Shown: positions 9,281-18,684, counted from the stretch's first letter. The stretch: DNA of 37,915 nucleotides from Lachnospiraceae bacterium UBA6987 (GCA_002449955.1 DJYD01000008.1:1-37915); one strand, 5' to 3'. Made by a program: numbers and translations. The notes: generated by a model not told the origin, from the letters alone.

Positions 9281-10066
9281 TCAGATCTCCGGTCCCGGCG
9301 TGCTTCGGTAAGCTCTGATGGAGATCGTTTCACCCGGTGCAACACTCGAAGTGACCCAGGTGTTGCCGCCGATTACCGCATCATGGCCGATCTTCGTATT
9401 GCCGCCGAGCACTGTTGCTCCGGAATAGATGACCACGCGGTCTCCCACATCCGGATGCCTTTTGATTCCCTTGACCGGCGTACCATCCGGATTCAGCTCG
9501 AAGCTCTTGGCTCCAAGTGTCACGTGCTGGTAGAGCTTCACGCGCTCGCCGATCGTAGTTGTCTCCCCGATGACCACGCCGGTACCGTGGTCAATGAAGA
9601 AATAGGGGCCGATCTGCGCGCCGGGATGGATATCGATCCCGGTCCTGCTGTGTTCGAGCTCTGTCATCATCCGGGGAATGACCGGCACCTTCAGCAGATA
9701 CAGCTCATGCGCGAGCCGGTAGACGGAAATGGCCGGGAAGGCAGGGTAGGTCAAAATGACCTCGCTCGGGCTTACGGCAGCCGGGTCGCCCTCGTAGGCC
9801 GCCTGAATGTCGGTTTCGATCATCTCAGCAATTTCAGGCAACTTTTCCTCTGCAGAAGCAAACGCAAGTCTCGCATCGCCGTCATCAAGGAAATATTTCA
9901 TCGCCTTTACAAGGCAGTCTTTGAATAAGGCAAACTCCTTTTTTCTCTTTTCCTCTTCATCTATGCATTCTTCCGATCCGAAATATAACGGAAACAGTGC
10001 GGCAAAATAGTGTTCCAGTGTCTCGTCCACCGTGTTCTTCAGACCCAGATAATTGTTCTTCACCAT
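9281..10066 (-). CDS. cysE: Serine O-acetyltransferase
   Basis: Transfers acetyl from acetyl-CoA to L-serine, the first committed step of cysteine synthesis, in the cytoplasm. The 261-aa protein has an N-terminal helical region (about 1-140) and a C-terminal left-handed beta-helix of hexapeptide repeats. The active-site stretch is present: HPGAQIG, then FIDHGTGVVIGETTTIG with the catalytic His-Gly, and KLYQHVTLGA. Length fits the longer SAT class. Start ATG at 10066 follows GGGGAG. It has its own promoter (10115-10143), is divergent from the GPH symporter, and lies upstream of the LtaS-like operon, which has a separate promoter. No cysteine synthase gene is nearby. The leader is too short (about 40 bases) for a T-box or riboswitch. 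Confidence 0.93.
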   Translation of the reverse strand: MVKNNYLGLKNTVDETLEHYFAALFPLYFGSEECIDEEEKRKKEFALFKDCLVKAMKYFLDDGDARLAFASAEEKLPEIAEMIETDIQAAYEGDPAAVSPSEVILTYPAFPAISVYRLAHELYLLKVPVIPRMMTELEHSRTGIDIHPGAQIGPYFFIDHGTGVVIGETTTIGERVKLYQHVTLGAKSFELNPDGTPVKGIKRHPDVGDRVVIYSGATVLGGNTKIGHDAVIGGNTWVTSSVAPGETISIRAYRSTPGPEI

Positions 10067-10114
10067 GTGATTCTCCCCAAAACAGACTGTCCTTCCCCGG
10101 GAAAGACATGCTTA

Positions 10115-10143
10115 ATCATAATATAGAAAGATTCACTTTTCAA
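10115..10143 (-). promoter_or_regulatory. Promoter of cysE
   Basis: Minus strand -35 TTGAAA (10138-10143), 17-base spacer, -10 TATGAT (10115-10120). It lies about 49 bases before the cysE ATG and is divergent from the candidate symporter promoter. Confidence 0.75.
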
Positions 10144-10195
10144 CCGGTCTTTCTGCTTGCTTTTCTATCCCCTCGCTGCGTTTCCGCTTCCTTTC

Positions 10196-10223
10196 TTTAC
10201 TTTTGCGGCGAAGGTGATAGAAT
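10196..10223 (+). promoter_or_regulatory. Candidate promoter of the GPH symporter
   Basis: TTTACT (10196-10201), 16-base spacer, TAGAAT (10218-10223), 37 bases before the ATG. Moderate match only. Confidence 0.4.
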
Positions 10224-10260
10224 AGAGACAGCACTTGCGAAAACCGATACGGAGGCCATT

Positions 10261-11742
10261 ATGACGGAACAAAGCTACATCGCCCGGACCAGTGGGCTGA
10301 AAACGAAGGACTACGTGGGCTATGCCATGATCGATACGGCAGGCTGCCTTGTCTTTGCCCTTGTGACCACGCTGCTGCAGAAATTTTACACGGATATCTT
10401 CCACTTAAGCCCGCTCTTCATCATGATCATGTTCATCATCGCGCGGGTCTGGGACGGTATCAACGACCCGATCATGGGCCGCATCGCCGATACGGCAAAG
10501 CCCGGAAGATCCGGCCGCTACCGTAAATGGATCCTGATTGCAGCGCTCCCGCTTGCCATATCCGCGGTGCTCATGTTCTTAAAGCTGCCGGGTATCGGTG
10601 AGGAAGGCCACGGCTTCATCACGGCGGTGTACGCCACGTTTACCTACATTCTTTTCGGCATGGCCTATACAGTGCTGCAGATTCCATACGGCTCGCTCGC
10701 CTCGGTCGTGACCACCGATGCGCACGAGCGCAGCAAGCTGTCGGTCTTCCGTTCCATCGGCGCCGCCATCGGCTCCATCCCGGTGCTGCTCATCGCAAGC
10801 TTTGCCTACGCGGACAGACTGGATGCTGCCGGAAATAAGGTGATCGGCGAGAACGGCAAGGTGATCACCGACATGCAGTACGCGCCGGTGATAAGGGGCG
10901 TCGTTATCATGGCTGCCGTTTCCTTCGTGATGCTGATCGCCGCCTTCTTCATGAATAAGGAGCGCGTCAAAACGAAGCCCCAGCCGCCGCACAAGGGCGC
11001 CGCAAAGAAGGCGATCGCCCTGCTGTTCAAAAACCGCGCCTTCGTGACCATCACCCTGGTCTCCATGCTTCTTCTGGCCGGCCAGATGTTTACGCAGAGC
11101 TTCTATACCTACCTGTTCGACGACTATTTCCACGCCAACTGGATGAATCTGGCGACGCAGGCCTGCACCTACTCGCCCATGATCGTGTTCATGTTCTTCC
11201 TGCCCAGGCTTACCCGCGCAAGGGGCAAGAAGGAAGTCACGGCCGTCGGCATGGTCCTTGCCGCCGCCGCCAACCTTATCCTTTACTTCCTGCGCGGCAT
11301 GGATCCCTCCGTGCTCATGTGGATCTTCCTGCTCATGAACCTTGTGAGCGGCTTCGGGCTCACCACGCTCGTCATGCAGCTCTGGGCCATGGTGGCCGAC
11401 GCCATCGACGACATTGAGGTGAAGACCGGCAGCAGAGACGACGGCACCGCCTATTCCGTCTTCAACCTTTTCCGCAAGGTAGGCCAGGTGCTCTCCGCCA
11501 TCTGCGTGAACGGCGCGCTGCTTGTCATGGATTACAAGTACGAAAAGGGCGCGGTGCAGACGCTCTCCAATCTGAAGATCATGTACAATCTGGGCACGCT
11601 GACCCCCGCGGTCATGTTCGGCACCATGGCGGTCATCCTGCTCTTCTTCTATCCGTTAAGCCGGAAAAAAACAGAAGAGCTCCAGCTCGCAAAGGAGCTG
11701 AAGCTGAGGGAAGCCTATGAAAATCAGGAGATCGATATCTGA
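10261..11742 (+). CDS. GPH-family sugar:cation symporter
   Basis: Imports a glycoside, pentoside or hexuronide with Na+ or H+ across the cytoplasmic membrane. The 493-aa protein has about twelve hydrophobic helices and the GPH signature early on: KDYVGYAMIDTAG, then RVWDGINDPIMGRIADTAKPGRSGRYRKW (conserved segment near residues 62-90, quoted in parts: RVWDGINDPIMG and GRSGRYRKW). A second conserved motif, DDIEVKTGSRDDGTAYS, is the usual GPH segment before helix 11. I place the start at 10261 because GGAGG lies five bases upstream; the open frame continues back to 9997 without a ribosome site. It ends three bases from the converging ABC exporter. With the GH31, GH36 and GH13 enzymes nearby, an alpha-glucoside or alpha-galactoside substrate is plausible. 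Confidence 0.92.
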   Translation: MTEQSYIARTSGLKTKDYVGYAMIDTAGCLVFALVTTLLQKFYTDIFHLSPLFIMIMFIIARVWDGINDPIMGRIADTAKPGRSGRYRKWILIAALPLAISAVLMFLKLPGIGEEGHGFITAVYATFTYILFGMAYTVLQIPYGSLASVVTTDAHERSKLSVFRSIGAAIGSIPVLLIASFAYADRLDAAGNKVIGENGKVITDMQYAPVIRGVVIMAAVSFVMLIAAFFMNKERVKTKPQPPHKGAAKKAIALLFKNRAFVTITLVSMLLLAGQMFTQSFYTYLFDDYFHANWMNLATQACTYSPMIVFMFFLPRLTRARGKKEVTAVGMVLAAAANLILYFLRGMDPSVLMWIFLLMNLVSGFGLTTLVMQLWAMVADAIDDIEVKTGSRDDGTAYSVFNLFRKVGQVLSAICVNGALLVMDYKYEKGAVQTLSNLKIMYNLGTLTPAVMFGTMAVILLFFYPLSRKKTEELQLAKELKLREAYENQEIDI

Positions 11743-11745
11743 CGC

Positions 11746-13491
11746 CTACGCCGTCAGATCGTTTTCCCGAAACTGCAGCGAGTAAAGCGTCTTGTACAGA
11801 CCGCCTGCGCGCATTAGTTCGTCGTGCGTGCCTCTTTCCTTGACCTCACCGCCGATCACCACCGCGATCTCATCGGCATTCCGGATAGTGGACAGGCGGT
11901 GAGCCACCACCAGGGTCGTGCGGCCTTCGCAGAGCTCGTCAAGTGCCTGCTGGATCAGCACCTCCGTGGTGTTGTCGAGTGCGCTCGTCGCCTCATCCAG
12001 GATCAGGATCGCGGGGTCCTTCAGAAAGACCCTTGCGATCGAAAGGCGCTGCTTCTGGCCGCCGGAAAGCTTCACGCCCCGCTCGCCGATCTCGGTATCG
12101 TAGCCGTTTTTTAACGTCATGATATAGTCATGGATGTGGGCGCGCTTTGCCGCGCTGATCACCTCTTCCTCCGTTGCATCCAGGCGCCCGTAAAGGATAT
12201 TGTCCCGGATGGTGCCCGCAAAGAGGAAAACGTCCTGCTGGACGATGCCGATGTTTCTGCGCACGGAATCGAGCGTCAGATGACGGATATCCTTTCCGTC
12301 GATCAGGATGGCGCCGTTTCCTTCCTCCAGTTCATAGAAGTTCGGCAGCAGGTGGCAGAGCGTGGTCTTTCCGCCGCCTGACGGTCCCACGAGGGCCAGC
12401 TTTTCGCCCTTCCGGATCTTCAGATCCACGTGATGCAGCACCTCGCCAGAGGACGGGTAGGCGTAGCTCACGTTCTTAAACTCGATCTCTCCGCGGACTT
12501 CCTTCATCTCTTCCGCATCTTCCGCATCCTTTTCCGGCTCCTCGTCCATGATCTCCGTAAAGCGCTTAAAGCCGCTCACGCCGTTCTGAAACTGTTCCAT
12601 GAAATTGATTAAGGTATTCACGGGATTCAGGAACAGGTTCACGGAAACGATGAAGGTGGAATAATCGCCGAAGCTGATGCGGCCGTCATAGAGGAAAAGG
12701 CCGCCCGCAATCAGGATGATCACATTAAAAATGTCGGTAATAAAGGCTGTGGAAGAGAAAAACCGAGCCATCGCCCGGTAGGCGCGCCGTGACGCGTCCA
12801 CGAATTCACCGTCTCCCACCGCAAACTTCTCGATCTCCTTTTCGGCATTCGTATACGCCTTCGTCACGCGGATGCCGGTCACGCTGCTCTCCACGGCGGC
12901 GTTGATCCGGGCATTGCTCTTTCTGCGGTCGTCGAAGGCGCTGCGCATATCCTTGCGGAAATGCAAGGATACCCAGACAAGGAGCGGGACGCAGGCAAAG
13001 ATGATCAGTGTCAGCACGGGATCGATCGTCATCAGATAGATAAAGGACAGAAGGATCATCACTGAGCTGATGAGCAGGTTCTCCGGCCCGTGATGCGCCA
13101 GCTCGCAGACCTCGAACAGGTCGCTGGTGATGCGCGTCATGATCCTGCCCGTTTCGTGATCGTCGTAGAAGTGGAACGGAAGCTTTTCCAGGTGCGCAAA
13201 CAGATCCGTGCGCATGCGCGACTGCATGCGGACCCCGATCATGTGGCCGTAAAACTGGACAAAATAGCGCAGGAAGAAACGGATGACGTACAGAATGAGG
13301 ACGATGATCCCAGCCGTGACGATCGTCCGGTACTCGCGGTTCGGGATATAGTCGTTCAGCATCCGGTTCGTGATGATGGGATAAACCATTCCGGTCGCGG
13401 AGATCAGAAAGGACGCGCCGAGGTCCAGGGCGAGCATTTTCCTGTGCGGCCGGTAGTACGAAACAAATCGTTTCAGCAGATTCTTTTCCAT
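11746..13491 (-). CDS. ABC exporter, permease-ATPase half-transporter
   Basis: A 581-aa half-size ABC exporter: transmembrane domain residues about 15-310, ATPase with Walker A GPSGGGKTT, signature LSGGQKQR and Walker B ILILDEATSALD. It lacks the GNAT tail of the exporter at 1528-3876. The start at 13491 follows AAAGG; a longer frame to 13557 overlaps the GH31 gene. It sits 16 bases after the GH31 stop, so it is likely co-transcribed with the esterase and GH31 genes. No partner half-transporter is adjacent, so it probably works as a homodimer. Substrate unknown; lipid, peptide or drug export are all possible. Confidence 0.92.
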   Translation of the reverse strand: MEKNLLKRFVSYYRPHRKMLALDLGASFLISATGMVYPIITNRMLNDYIPNREYRTIVTAGIIVLILYVIRFFLRYFVQFYGHMIGVRMQSRMRTDLFAHLEKLPFHFYDDHETGRIMTRITSDLFEVCELAHHGPENLLISSVMILLSFIYLMTIDPVLTLIIFACVPLLVWVSLHFRKDMRSAFDDRRKSNARINAAVESSVTGIRVTKAYTNAEKEIEKFAVGDGEFVDASRRAYRAMARFFSSTAFITDIFNVIILIAGGLFLYDGRISFGDYSTFIVSVNLFLNPVNTLINFMEQFQNGVSGFKRFTEIMDEEPEKDAEDAEEMKEVRGEIEFKNVSYAYPSSGEVLHHVDLKIRKGEKLALVGPSGGGKTTLCHLLPNFYELEEGNGAILIDGKDIRHLTLDSVRRNIGIVQQDVFLFAGTIRDNILYGRLDATEEEVISAAKRAHIHDYIMTLKNGYDTEIGERGVKLSGGQKQRLSIARVFLKDPAILILDEATSALDNTTEVLIQQALDELCEGRTTLVVAHRLSTIRNADEIAVVIGGEVKERGTHDELMRAGGLYKTLYSLQFRENDLTA

Positions 13492-13507
13492 GAAAACCTT
13501 TTCTTTC

Positions 13508-15568
13508 TTACGTTCGGTCTGCGGTCTCAAACCAGACCGGAAGATCCGAGGGGGCACAGGGCAGCGTCAGCTGCGTGCCTCCTTTTATGATGTCTCCTTC
13601 GCCGCGCAGGCGGAAGGACGTGCCGCATTCCGGAAGCCTTACGCAAAGCTCGGTCACGCCTTCGTCAAGCACCGGGCAGGCGAGGATCCGGTCCCCGAGG
13701 AAGAAGCAATCCGCCTCGGGGTCATAATCAGGATCCCGCAGGAATACGGGATAGACGAGCGGCTCGTTCTTTTCCGTGCAGCGGCGCATCTCCTCTGCGA
13801 GATAAGGCAGGAAGCGCTCGCGCAGGTCAAATATCTTTTTAACCTGCGGCATCAGCTCCGGATAGAGCCAGGGCATGGTAGAGGGCTCGCCCTCCTTCCA
13901 GGAATGGAGGACGAAGCGGGGCATGAACAGCCCGTACTGCAGCCAGCGCAGGAAGAGCTCCGGCTCCGGCCTCGGACCGGCAAAGCCGCCGATGTCCTGC
14001 CCGAAAAAGACAAAGCCGGAAAGGGCCATCGTCATCGCCTGATAATGATTATAGCGGAGCTCCCTGAAACTCGTATAGTTGTCGCCGGTCCAGGTAGTTG
14101 CATAACGCTGGATGCCGGGCATTCCGGCGCGCGAGACCATAAAGAGAGGGGTTCCGGCTTCTGTTCCGGCTTCGAGCCCGGGTGCTGCTTTCGTCTCAGG
14201 CTTAACCTCCCCGGCCGCCTCTCTGCTCGCCCGGCTCATCAGGAGGGCAAACAGCGGGCGGATAAGTCTTGCACTGAGCGGCTTTCCGAAGCCGCAGGCA
14301 AGTACGTCCTTATCCCATACGTCTATTTCGTTGTTATCGTTCCAGATGCTGCAAAAGCCCTTTTCCGCAAGCTGCTCCCGCACGCATTTTTTCCAGAAGG
14401 CATACGCTTCCGGATTTGTGAAATCAAGGTAGGCCGCCATGCCGCCCCAGAAGGGAAAGAGCGCGGGGGTTCCGTCCTCATAATGCAGGAACAGGCCCTT
14501 TTCCGCCAGCTCTTCAAACAGCGGATGCTCCGTCAAAAACGCCGGCTTCACGTTCGGTACAAGCTCCATGCCCCGCTCCGCAAAATACGCCGCAAGGCCC
14601 TCGGGCGACGGGATCTTGTCTCTGTTCCAGTGGAACACGCAGCGCCTGCCCCTATATTCCGTATACCCGCTCGACATATAGAAGCCGCCCGCGCGGATGC
14701 CGTATGCCTCGCATTTCCCGGCAAAGCCTTCGATGCGTTTTCCCGCATCCTCCGCGTCGGTATATTCCATGGTGCTGCCGTAGTAGCGGAAAGCCCGCTC
14801 CGGCACGTCCGCGATCCCGCCGCAGAGGGCGTTAAAGCGGCTGATGATCTCCCGCGTCTCCCCGAGGATCAGGTAAAACACCATGTTTTCCTCTTCATAG
14901 CGGATGGAATTGAAGGGTTCGAAATAGTTGTCGTGTTCCTCGCCGAAGTTCACGCGTCCGCTGCTCACCGTGTCGTAAAACAGGCCGTAGCTGCCGGCTG
15001 CGTTTTCGCAGATGTAAAAGGGATAGTGCTTGTAAAGCGGATCCATGGTTTCCGCCTTAAAACCCATGGCGTCGCCGGCCCCGAGCGCAAAGCTCCGGCC
15101 GTTTTTATTTACGCGCCCGCCCTTATCGCCGAGGCCGAAGATCCGCTGGCCTTCCTCTCTCGCCGTAAAATGCACGCTCCCGTCTCCGAGTTCGCCGTCA
15201 AAGTTCATCGCAAGGCCGCTCCGGTCTCGGTACAGGACGCCGCGCGCATTCTCCGCCGTGATGCGGAAGTTCCGCTTTTCGATGCGGAAATGCGTGCCGG
15301 AAAGGGTGAAGCGGAGCGCTGTTTCATTCTCTTCCGCCTCCGGGTGCTGCAGGAGAAAGCCCGCCGTATCCAGCTTGCTCCGGCCCTCAAGCGGGCAGTT
15401 TCCGTCCGGGCAGACGCTCCAGGTCGGGATCAGCGTGTTTTCGTTTCTGATCAGTGCCACGCGCAGGATATGGTCGAAGAAATCGAGCCGCACCGTCACG
15501 CCGTCCGCCCGGTAGACGCGGTATGCGCCGCCTGCCTCCGCTAAAGTAAAATCATGCCTGAACTTCAT
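13508..15568 (-). CDS. Glycoside hydrolase family 31 (alpha-glucosidase/alpha-xylosidase type)
   Basis: A 686-aa cytoplasmic enzyme without signal peptide, so it acts on imported oligosaccharides. N-terminal beta-sandwich about 1-220 includes GQRIFGLGDK, typical of GH31. The barrel carries the nucleophile motif WNDNNE with Asp411 and the acid/base segment TWTGDN with Asp496, followed by the usual SFRELRYN. The nucleophile motif is WNDNNE rather than the common WxDMNE. ATG at 15568 lies inside the end of the esterase gene (17-base overlap), with GGGAG nine bases upstream, which indicates translational coupling. Specificity (glucose, xylose or galactose) cannot be set from sequence alone. Family call is firm. 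Confidence 0.92.
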   Translation of the reverse strand: MKFRHDFTLAEAGGAYRVYRADGVTVRLDFFDHILRVALIRNENTLIPTWSVCPDGNCPLEGRSKLDTAGFLLQHPEAEENETALRFTLSGTHFRIEKRNFRITAENARGVLYRDRSGLAMNFDGELGDGSVHFTAREEGQRIFGLGDKGGRVNKNGRSFALGAGDAMGFKAETMDPLYKHYPFYICENAAGSYGLFYDTVSSGRVNFGEEHDNYFEPFNSIRYEEENMVFYLILGETREIISRFNALCGGIADVPERAFRYYGSTMEYTDAEDAGKRIEGFAGKCEAYGIRAGGFYMSSGYTEYRGRRCVFHWNRDKIPSPEGLAAYFAERGMELVPNVKPAFLTEHPLFEELAEKGLFLHYEDGTPALFPFWGGMAAYLDFTNPEAYAFWKKCVREQLAEKGFCSIWNDNNEIDVWDKDVLACGFGKPLSARLIRPLFALLMSRASREAAGEVKPETKAAPGLEAGTEAGTPLFMVSRAGMPGIQRYATTWTGDNYTSFRELRYNHYQAMTMALSGFVFFGQDIGGFAGPRPEPELFLRWLQYGLFMPRFVLHSWKEGEPSTMPWLYPELMPQVKKIFDLRERFLPYLAEEMRRCTEKNEPLVYPVFLRDPDYDPEADCFFLGDRILACPVLDEGVTELCVRLPECGTSFRLRGEGDIIKGGTQLTLPCAPSDLPVWFETADRT

Positions 15569-16901
15569 CCTTCGGATCTCCCTTGGTCAGCATGTTTTTC
15601 GTCATTTTAAGATAATCCGGCCTGCCCATCACGGTCTTTTCGGGCCCGAAGCAGAGCGCCGCCGCGGAGCGCCTGCCGGCAGGCTTCCATTCGGGAAGGC
15701 CTTCGCCGTTCGGATCGCCGGTCTTCGCAAAGTTTGCCGCGTAATCCGTCATCTGACGGGAAACTTCAAAGTCCCGCTCTCCGTAAGGCCGCCAGGATTC
15801 CTTAAGCCCCCCGAACATGTAGCGCAGGTCGCAGGAATGGAAGGCCGCGTTGTGATCCCCGGGGGCGTCAAGATCGAAATAGTAGAGATAGGCGCCGTTT
15901 GCCCTGCCGAATTTCGTACCGATATGCGCCATGACCGGGGCGTACATATCATTGTTCGTGAAGCCGATCATATAGCCCACAGGCAGCGGCATGCCGATCA
16001 GCTTGTCCGTCTTATCCGGGATCAGCACGCCGTCCACGACCGGCATCGTATGATAGGTCGCATCCTTCCGCGTCATCTTCATCTCGTGTTCCGCGGTCAG
16101 CAGTTTTTCAATGGGAAGTGTCCGCAGCGCCTCAAAGCTTTCGCAGCCGCAGCGTGCCATGAGTTCCTGCCAGTACGGCCTTGTTTCATCAGCAGGCCTC
16201 GGCAGCGCAAACTTAGGGAAGAGCCCGCCGCCGGACATCATGATGACCCGCTTGAAAAGGCCGAACAGGTCCTGGTTCAGGCAGAGGTACTGGATCGAGA
16301 TCGCGCCGGCACTCTGCCCCATGAGCGTGATGTTTTCCGGATCGCCGCCGAATAAGCGGATATATTTCTTCACCCAGCGGATCGCCGTCAGTTGATCGTC
16401 CAGGCCGAAGTTGCCCTCTCTGCCGTATTCCTTCTTGATCTCCTCGTGCGTCAGGTACCCCAGCACGCCGACCCGGTAGTTGATGAAGACCGTGATGACG
16501 CCGCGCTTTGCAAACTCGCCGCCGCGGAAAGGCTCCTCGGAATTCGCACCGGAATTGAAGCCGCCGCCGTGGATGAAGATGATGACCGGGCAGTTTTCTG
16601 CCTGCTTCGGCGCGTAAATGTTCAGGTTCAGGCAGTCCTCATCGTATTCGAAGGAAAGTCCCTCCCGGAACTCCTTGTGGTAAAAGCGTCTCTCCGGGTT
16701 TTCGAGCTGCGGAAAATACATCCTGTACTGGGGGCAGGCGGGGCCGAAAGCCACAGCCTCCTGCTTTTCTTCTCCGTATGGAATCTCCTCCGCGTAGCCG
16801 AAGCGTTTTGCCCGGGCATAGGGAATGCCCAGGTATGCAAAACCATATTCTGTTTCCTTCCCGATCAGGGTTCCCTGCGAATTCTCCCGTTTCATGCGCA
16901 T
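15552..16901 (-). CDS. Type-B carboxylesterase
   Basis: A 449-aa alpha/beta-hydrolase of the carboxylesterase type B family; no signal peptide. N-terminus shows YAYLGIPYA-like YGFAYLGIPYA, then EDCLNLNIYAP, the oxyanion-hole HGGG and the nucleophile elbow GQSAG (Ser197). It likely removes acetyl or other ester groups from imported sugars, because it overlaps the GH31 gene by 17 bases and shares its promoter. The ATG at 16901 has GAGG five bases upstream; the second ATG at 16895 is less well spaced. The protein is somewhat shorter than the usual 480-550 aa of this family. Preferred ester is unknown. Confidence 0.9.
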   Translation of the reverse strand: MRMKRENSQGTLIGKETEYGFAYLGIPYARAKRFGYAEEIPYGEEKQEAVAFGPACPQYRMYFPQLENPERRFYHKEFREGLSFEYDEDCLNLNIYAPKQAENCPVIIFIHGGGFNSGANSEEPFRGGEFAKRGVITVFINYRVGVLGYLTHEEIKKEYGREGNFGLDDQLTAIRWVKKYIRLFGGDPENITLMGQSAGAISIQYLCLNQDLFGLFKRVIMMSGGGLFPKFALPRPADETRPYWQELMARCGCESFEALRTLPIEKLLTAEHEMKMTRKDATYHTMPVVDGVLIPDKTDKLIGMPLPVGYMIGFTNNDMYAPVMAHIGTKFGRANGAYLYYFDLDAPGDHNAAFHSCDLRYMFGGLKESWRPYGERDFEVSRQMTDYAANFAKTGDPNGEGLPEWKPAGRRSAAALCFGPEKTVMGRPDYLKMTKNMLTKGDPKDEVQA

Positions 16902-16930
16902 CCTATCCTCACATTTTTGTTTCAGATTTC

Positions 16931-16959
16931 ATTTTAAAGGCTTGAGCCCCCTTTGTAAA
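16931..16959 (-). promoter_or_regulatory. Promoter of the esterase-GH31-ABC operon
   Basis: Minus strand -35 TTTACA (16954-16959), 17-base spacer, -10 TAAAAT (16931-16936), about 30 bases before the ATG at 16901. The spacer holds a short palindrome GGCT-CA-AGCC that might bind a regulator. Confidence 0.7.
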
Positions 16960-16995
16960 GTGCCGACTTGCAGCGGAAACGCATGGGATGCGGCA

Positions 16996-17050
16996 GCAAA
17001 AAGCTGCCCCTGCGGCAAATCCGGGATCTGCAGCAGGAGCAGCTTTTTGC
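16996..17050 (-). terminator. Terminator after the GH36 gene
   Basis: Perfect 12-base inverted repeat: GCAAAAAGCTGC (16996-17007) and GCAGCTTTTTGC (17039-17050), with inner pairing in the 31-base loop and a T-run in the 3' arm. It starts 11 bases after the GH36 stop and separates that gene from the esterase promoter. Confidence 0.7.
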
Positions 17051-17060
17051 ATTACTGTTT

Positions 17061-18629
17061 CTATACTCTTACATCGATCGGCAGACGAATTTCTTTTTCT
17101 TCTCCGTCTTCCCTGTATACCAGCTTTGCCCTCAGTCTGTCATGCACAAGCTTTCCGTGCGGCAACTTCGTCATCTCTCGGTACATGCGGTAGCGTTTTT
17201 TCTGTTCCTCCGTATACTTCCCGGGATCGTCCGAAGTCAGGAATACGCTTCCGCAGAGCGCATCCACCTTTGCCAGCAGGTCCTTCTTTTTCTCGCTCAG
17301 GCGAAGATTCTCCGTGCGCAGGAAAAGGACGTCTGGATCGCAGCCGAAGGCATAGCCGTCGAGCGGCATCCGGGTCAGGGTATCCGTCATGGAGCGTTTG
17401 GTGGAAACGCGCTCCGGATGCGCAATATGCATATAGAACTTATCATCCCAGTCGAGGCTCACGTCACAGCCGATGCGGCAGTAATCGGCAAGTCCGAAAG
17501 CCGGCATCAGCGGAACGCCGCAGCCGAGGATAAGCGCATCCCCGCACCATTTCCGCAGCATCTCCATCGCCCTGCGCATGCGGGCGGCGCGTGTCTCCTT
17601 TTCATTCCCGAAGCAGGCGGCGCCATAAAGGAAATCCAGCTTCAGCAGATCGAAGCCCCAATCCTCCACAGCCTGACGGACCGCCTTTTCGACGTAGGCC
17701 ATGGCCTCTTCATGATCGATATCAAGCGCATAAAAACCGCTCCAGTTGCAGCCGCACTTCCAGGGTTTTCCGTCCTTCTGATAGAACCAGTCCGGGTGTT
17801 CCTGAAAGATGGCGGACTTCTCCTCTGCCACGAAAGGCGCCATCCACAAACCGGCCCGGTAGCCGGCACCGTGAATGATCCCCGCCATCCGCTTCATGCC
17901 GCCCGGAAACTTCTCCGGCGAGGCTTCCAGCCAGTCACCGATGAAGGGTTCCCAGCCGTCATCGATCTGGAAAAGATCTCCCGGCTCGAAGATATCTTTG
18001 CAGCCGTCAAGCGTCCCCAGAATGCTCTCTTCACTGATATCCTGGTATCGGTCATACCAGCTGCTGTAGCCGTATAATTTCGGAATATCCCGTTTCTCCA
18101 TGCCCATGGCCTTGAACCAAGCCTCAAAGACCTCTGCAAGGCTTCCCTGCGCCGTGAAAAGGTCAAATGCATGGAATTCTCCGCTTACCTTCAGACCCTC
18201 CGCATCCCGCGTGATGATCAGTTCACGCTTCAAGGCATCATAGGCAAATATCGTATAACCGTTTGTCTCATCCAATGATGCAAACAGGCGGTAGCTTTCC
18301 CCCTTGCGGAACCAGCACCAGGAAAAACCGTGGAAACGGCCGCGCATCAAAGAGTAGCCCGCAATGTGCGCATCGCCATAGCGGTCTAACGAAAAGCTGT
18401 TCACCAGCTGGTGCGGCAGATGCCCCGTCCCGTACATCCGCTGCGGCGGAAGAAACTCCGGACTGTAAGTCCAGCTCTGGTAACCATTGAAATACAGGCC
18501 GTCCGGCGGATCGATCTTCAGTACTGCTTTTGCCTCTTTGACGGTTCCTTCAAAAGGTCCGTGAATATGCACCACGCCGTCCCATTCTGCGACGCCGCTC
18601 ATTCCGTTTACATTCCACTTCAGCTTCAT
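17061..18629 (-). CDS. Alpha-galactosidase, GH36-like (GH-D clan)
   Basis: A 522-aa cytoplasmic glycosidase that should release alpha-linked galactose from melibiose/raffinose-type oligosaccharides. It has the GH36 pattern: N-terminal beta domain, then YSSWYDRYQDIS, FQIDDGWEPFIGDW, GLWMAPFVAEE, the nucleophile motif LLKLDFLYG (Asp332) and the acid/base segment IGCDVSLDW (Asp389). The protein is shorter than the 700+ aa bacterial GH36 enzymes and nearer to the compact subgroup. The start at 18629 follows AAGGAG with a seven-base gap; the frame extends to 18677 across the promoter, so the longer form is rejected. The promoter (18657-18684) and terminator (16996-17050) make it monocistronic. A different alpha-glycoside (for example N-acetylgalactosaminide) cannot be excluded. 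Confidence 0.87.
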   Translation of the reverse strand: MKLKWNVNGMSGVAEWDGVVHIHGPFEGTVKEAKAVLKIDPPDGLYFNGYQSWTYSPEFLPPQRMYGTGHLPHQLVNSFSLDRYGDAHIAGYSLMRGRFHGFSWCWFRKGESYRLFASLDETNGYTIFAYDALKRELIITRDAEGLKVSGEFHAFDLFTAQGSLAEVFEAWFKAMGMEKRDIPKLYGYSSWYDRYQDISEESILGTLDGCKDIFEPGDLFQIDDGWEPFIGDWLEASPEKFPGGMKRMAGIIHGAGYRAGLWMAPFVAEEKSAIFQEHPDWFYQKDGKPWKCGCNWSGFYALDIDHEEAMAYVEKAVRQAVEDWGFDLLKLDFLYGAACFGNEKETRAARMRRAMEMLRKWCGDALILGCGVPLMPAFGLADYCRIGCDVSLDWDDKFYMHIAHPERVSTKRSMTDTLTRMPLDGYAFGCDPDVLFLRTENLRLSEKKKDLLAKVDALCGSVFLTSDDPGKYTEEQKKRYRMYREMTKLPHGKLVHDRLRAKLVYREDGEEKEIRLPIDVRV

Positions 18630-18656
18630 GATAAAGCTCCTTACTTTGATGGGTAT

Positions 18657-18684
18657 ATTATAACAAATCATGGGCAAATTGCAA
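18657..18684 (-). promoter_or_regulatory. Promoter of the GH36 gene
   Basis: Minus strand -35 TTGCAA (18679-18684), 16-base spacer, -10 TATAAT (18657-18662), 27 bases before the ATG at 18629. Confidence 0.65.

Noticed and set aside
10067..10120. T-box or S-box riboswitch in front of cysE
   Set aside because: The promoter lies about 49 bases from the ATG; the leader is far too short for such a riboswitch.
13490..15544. 684-aa plus-strand open frame opposite the GH31 gene
   Set aside because: It is antisense to a protein with clear GH31 catalytic motifs, has Arg/Ala/His-rich composition and no ribosome site; it is a shadow of GC-rich codon use.
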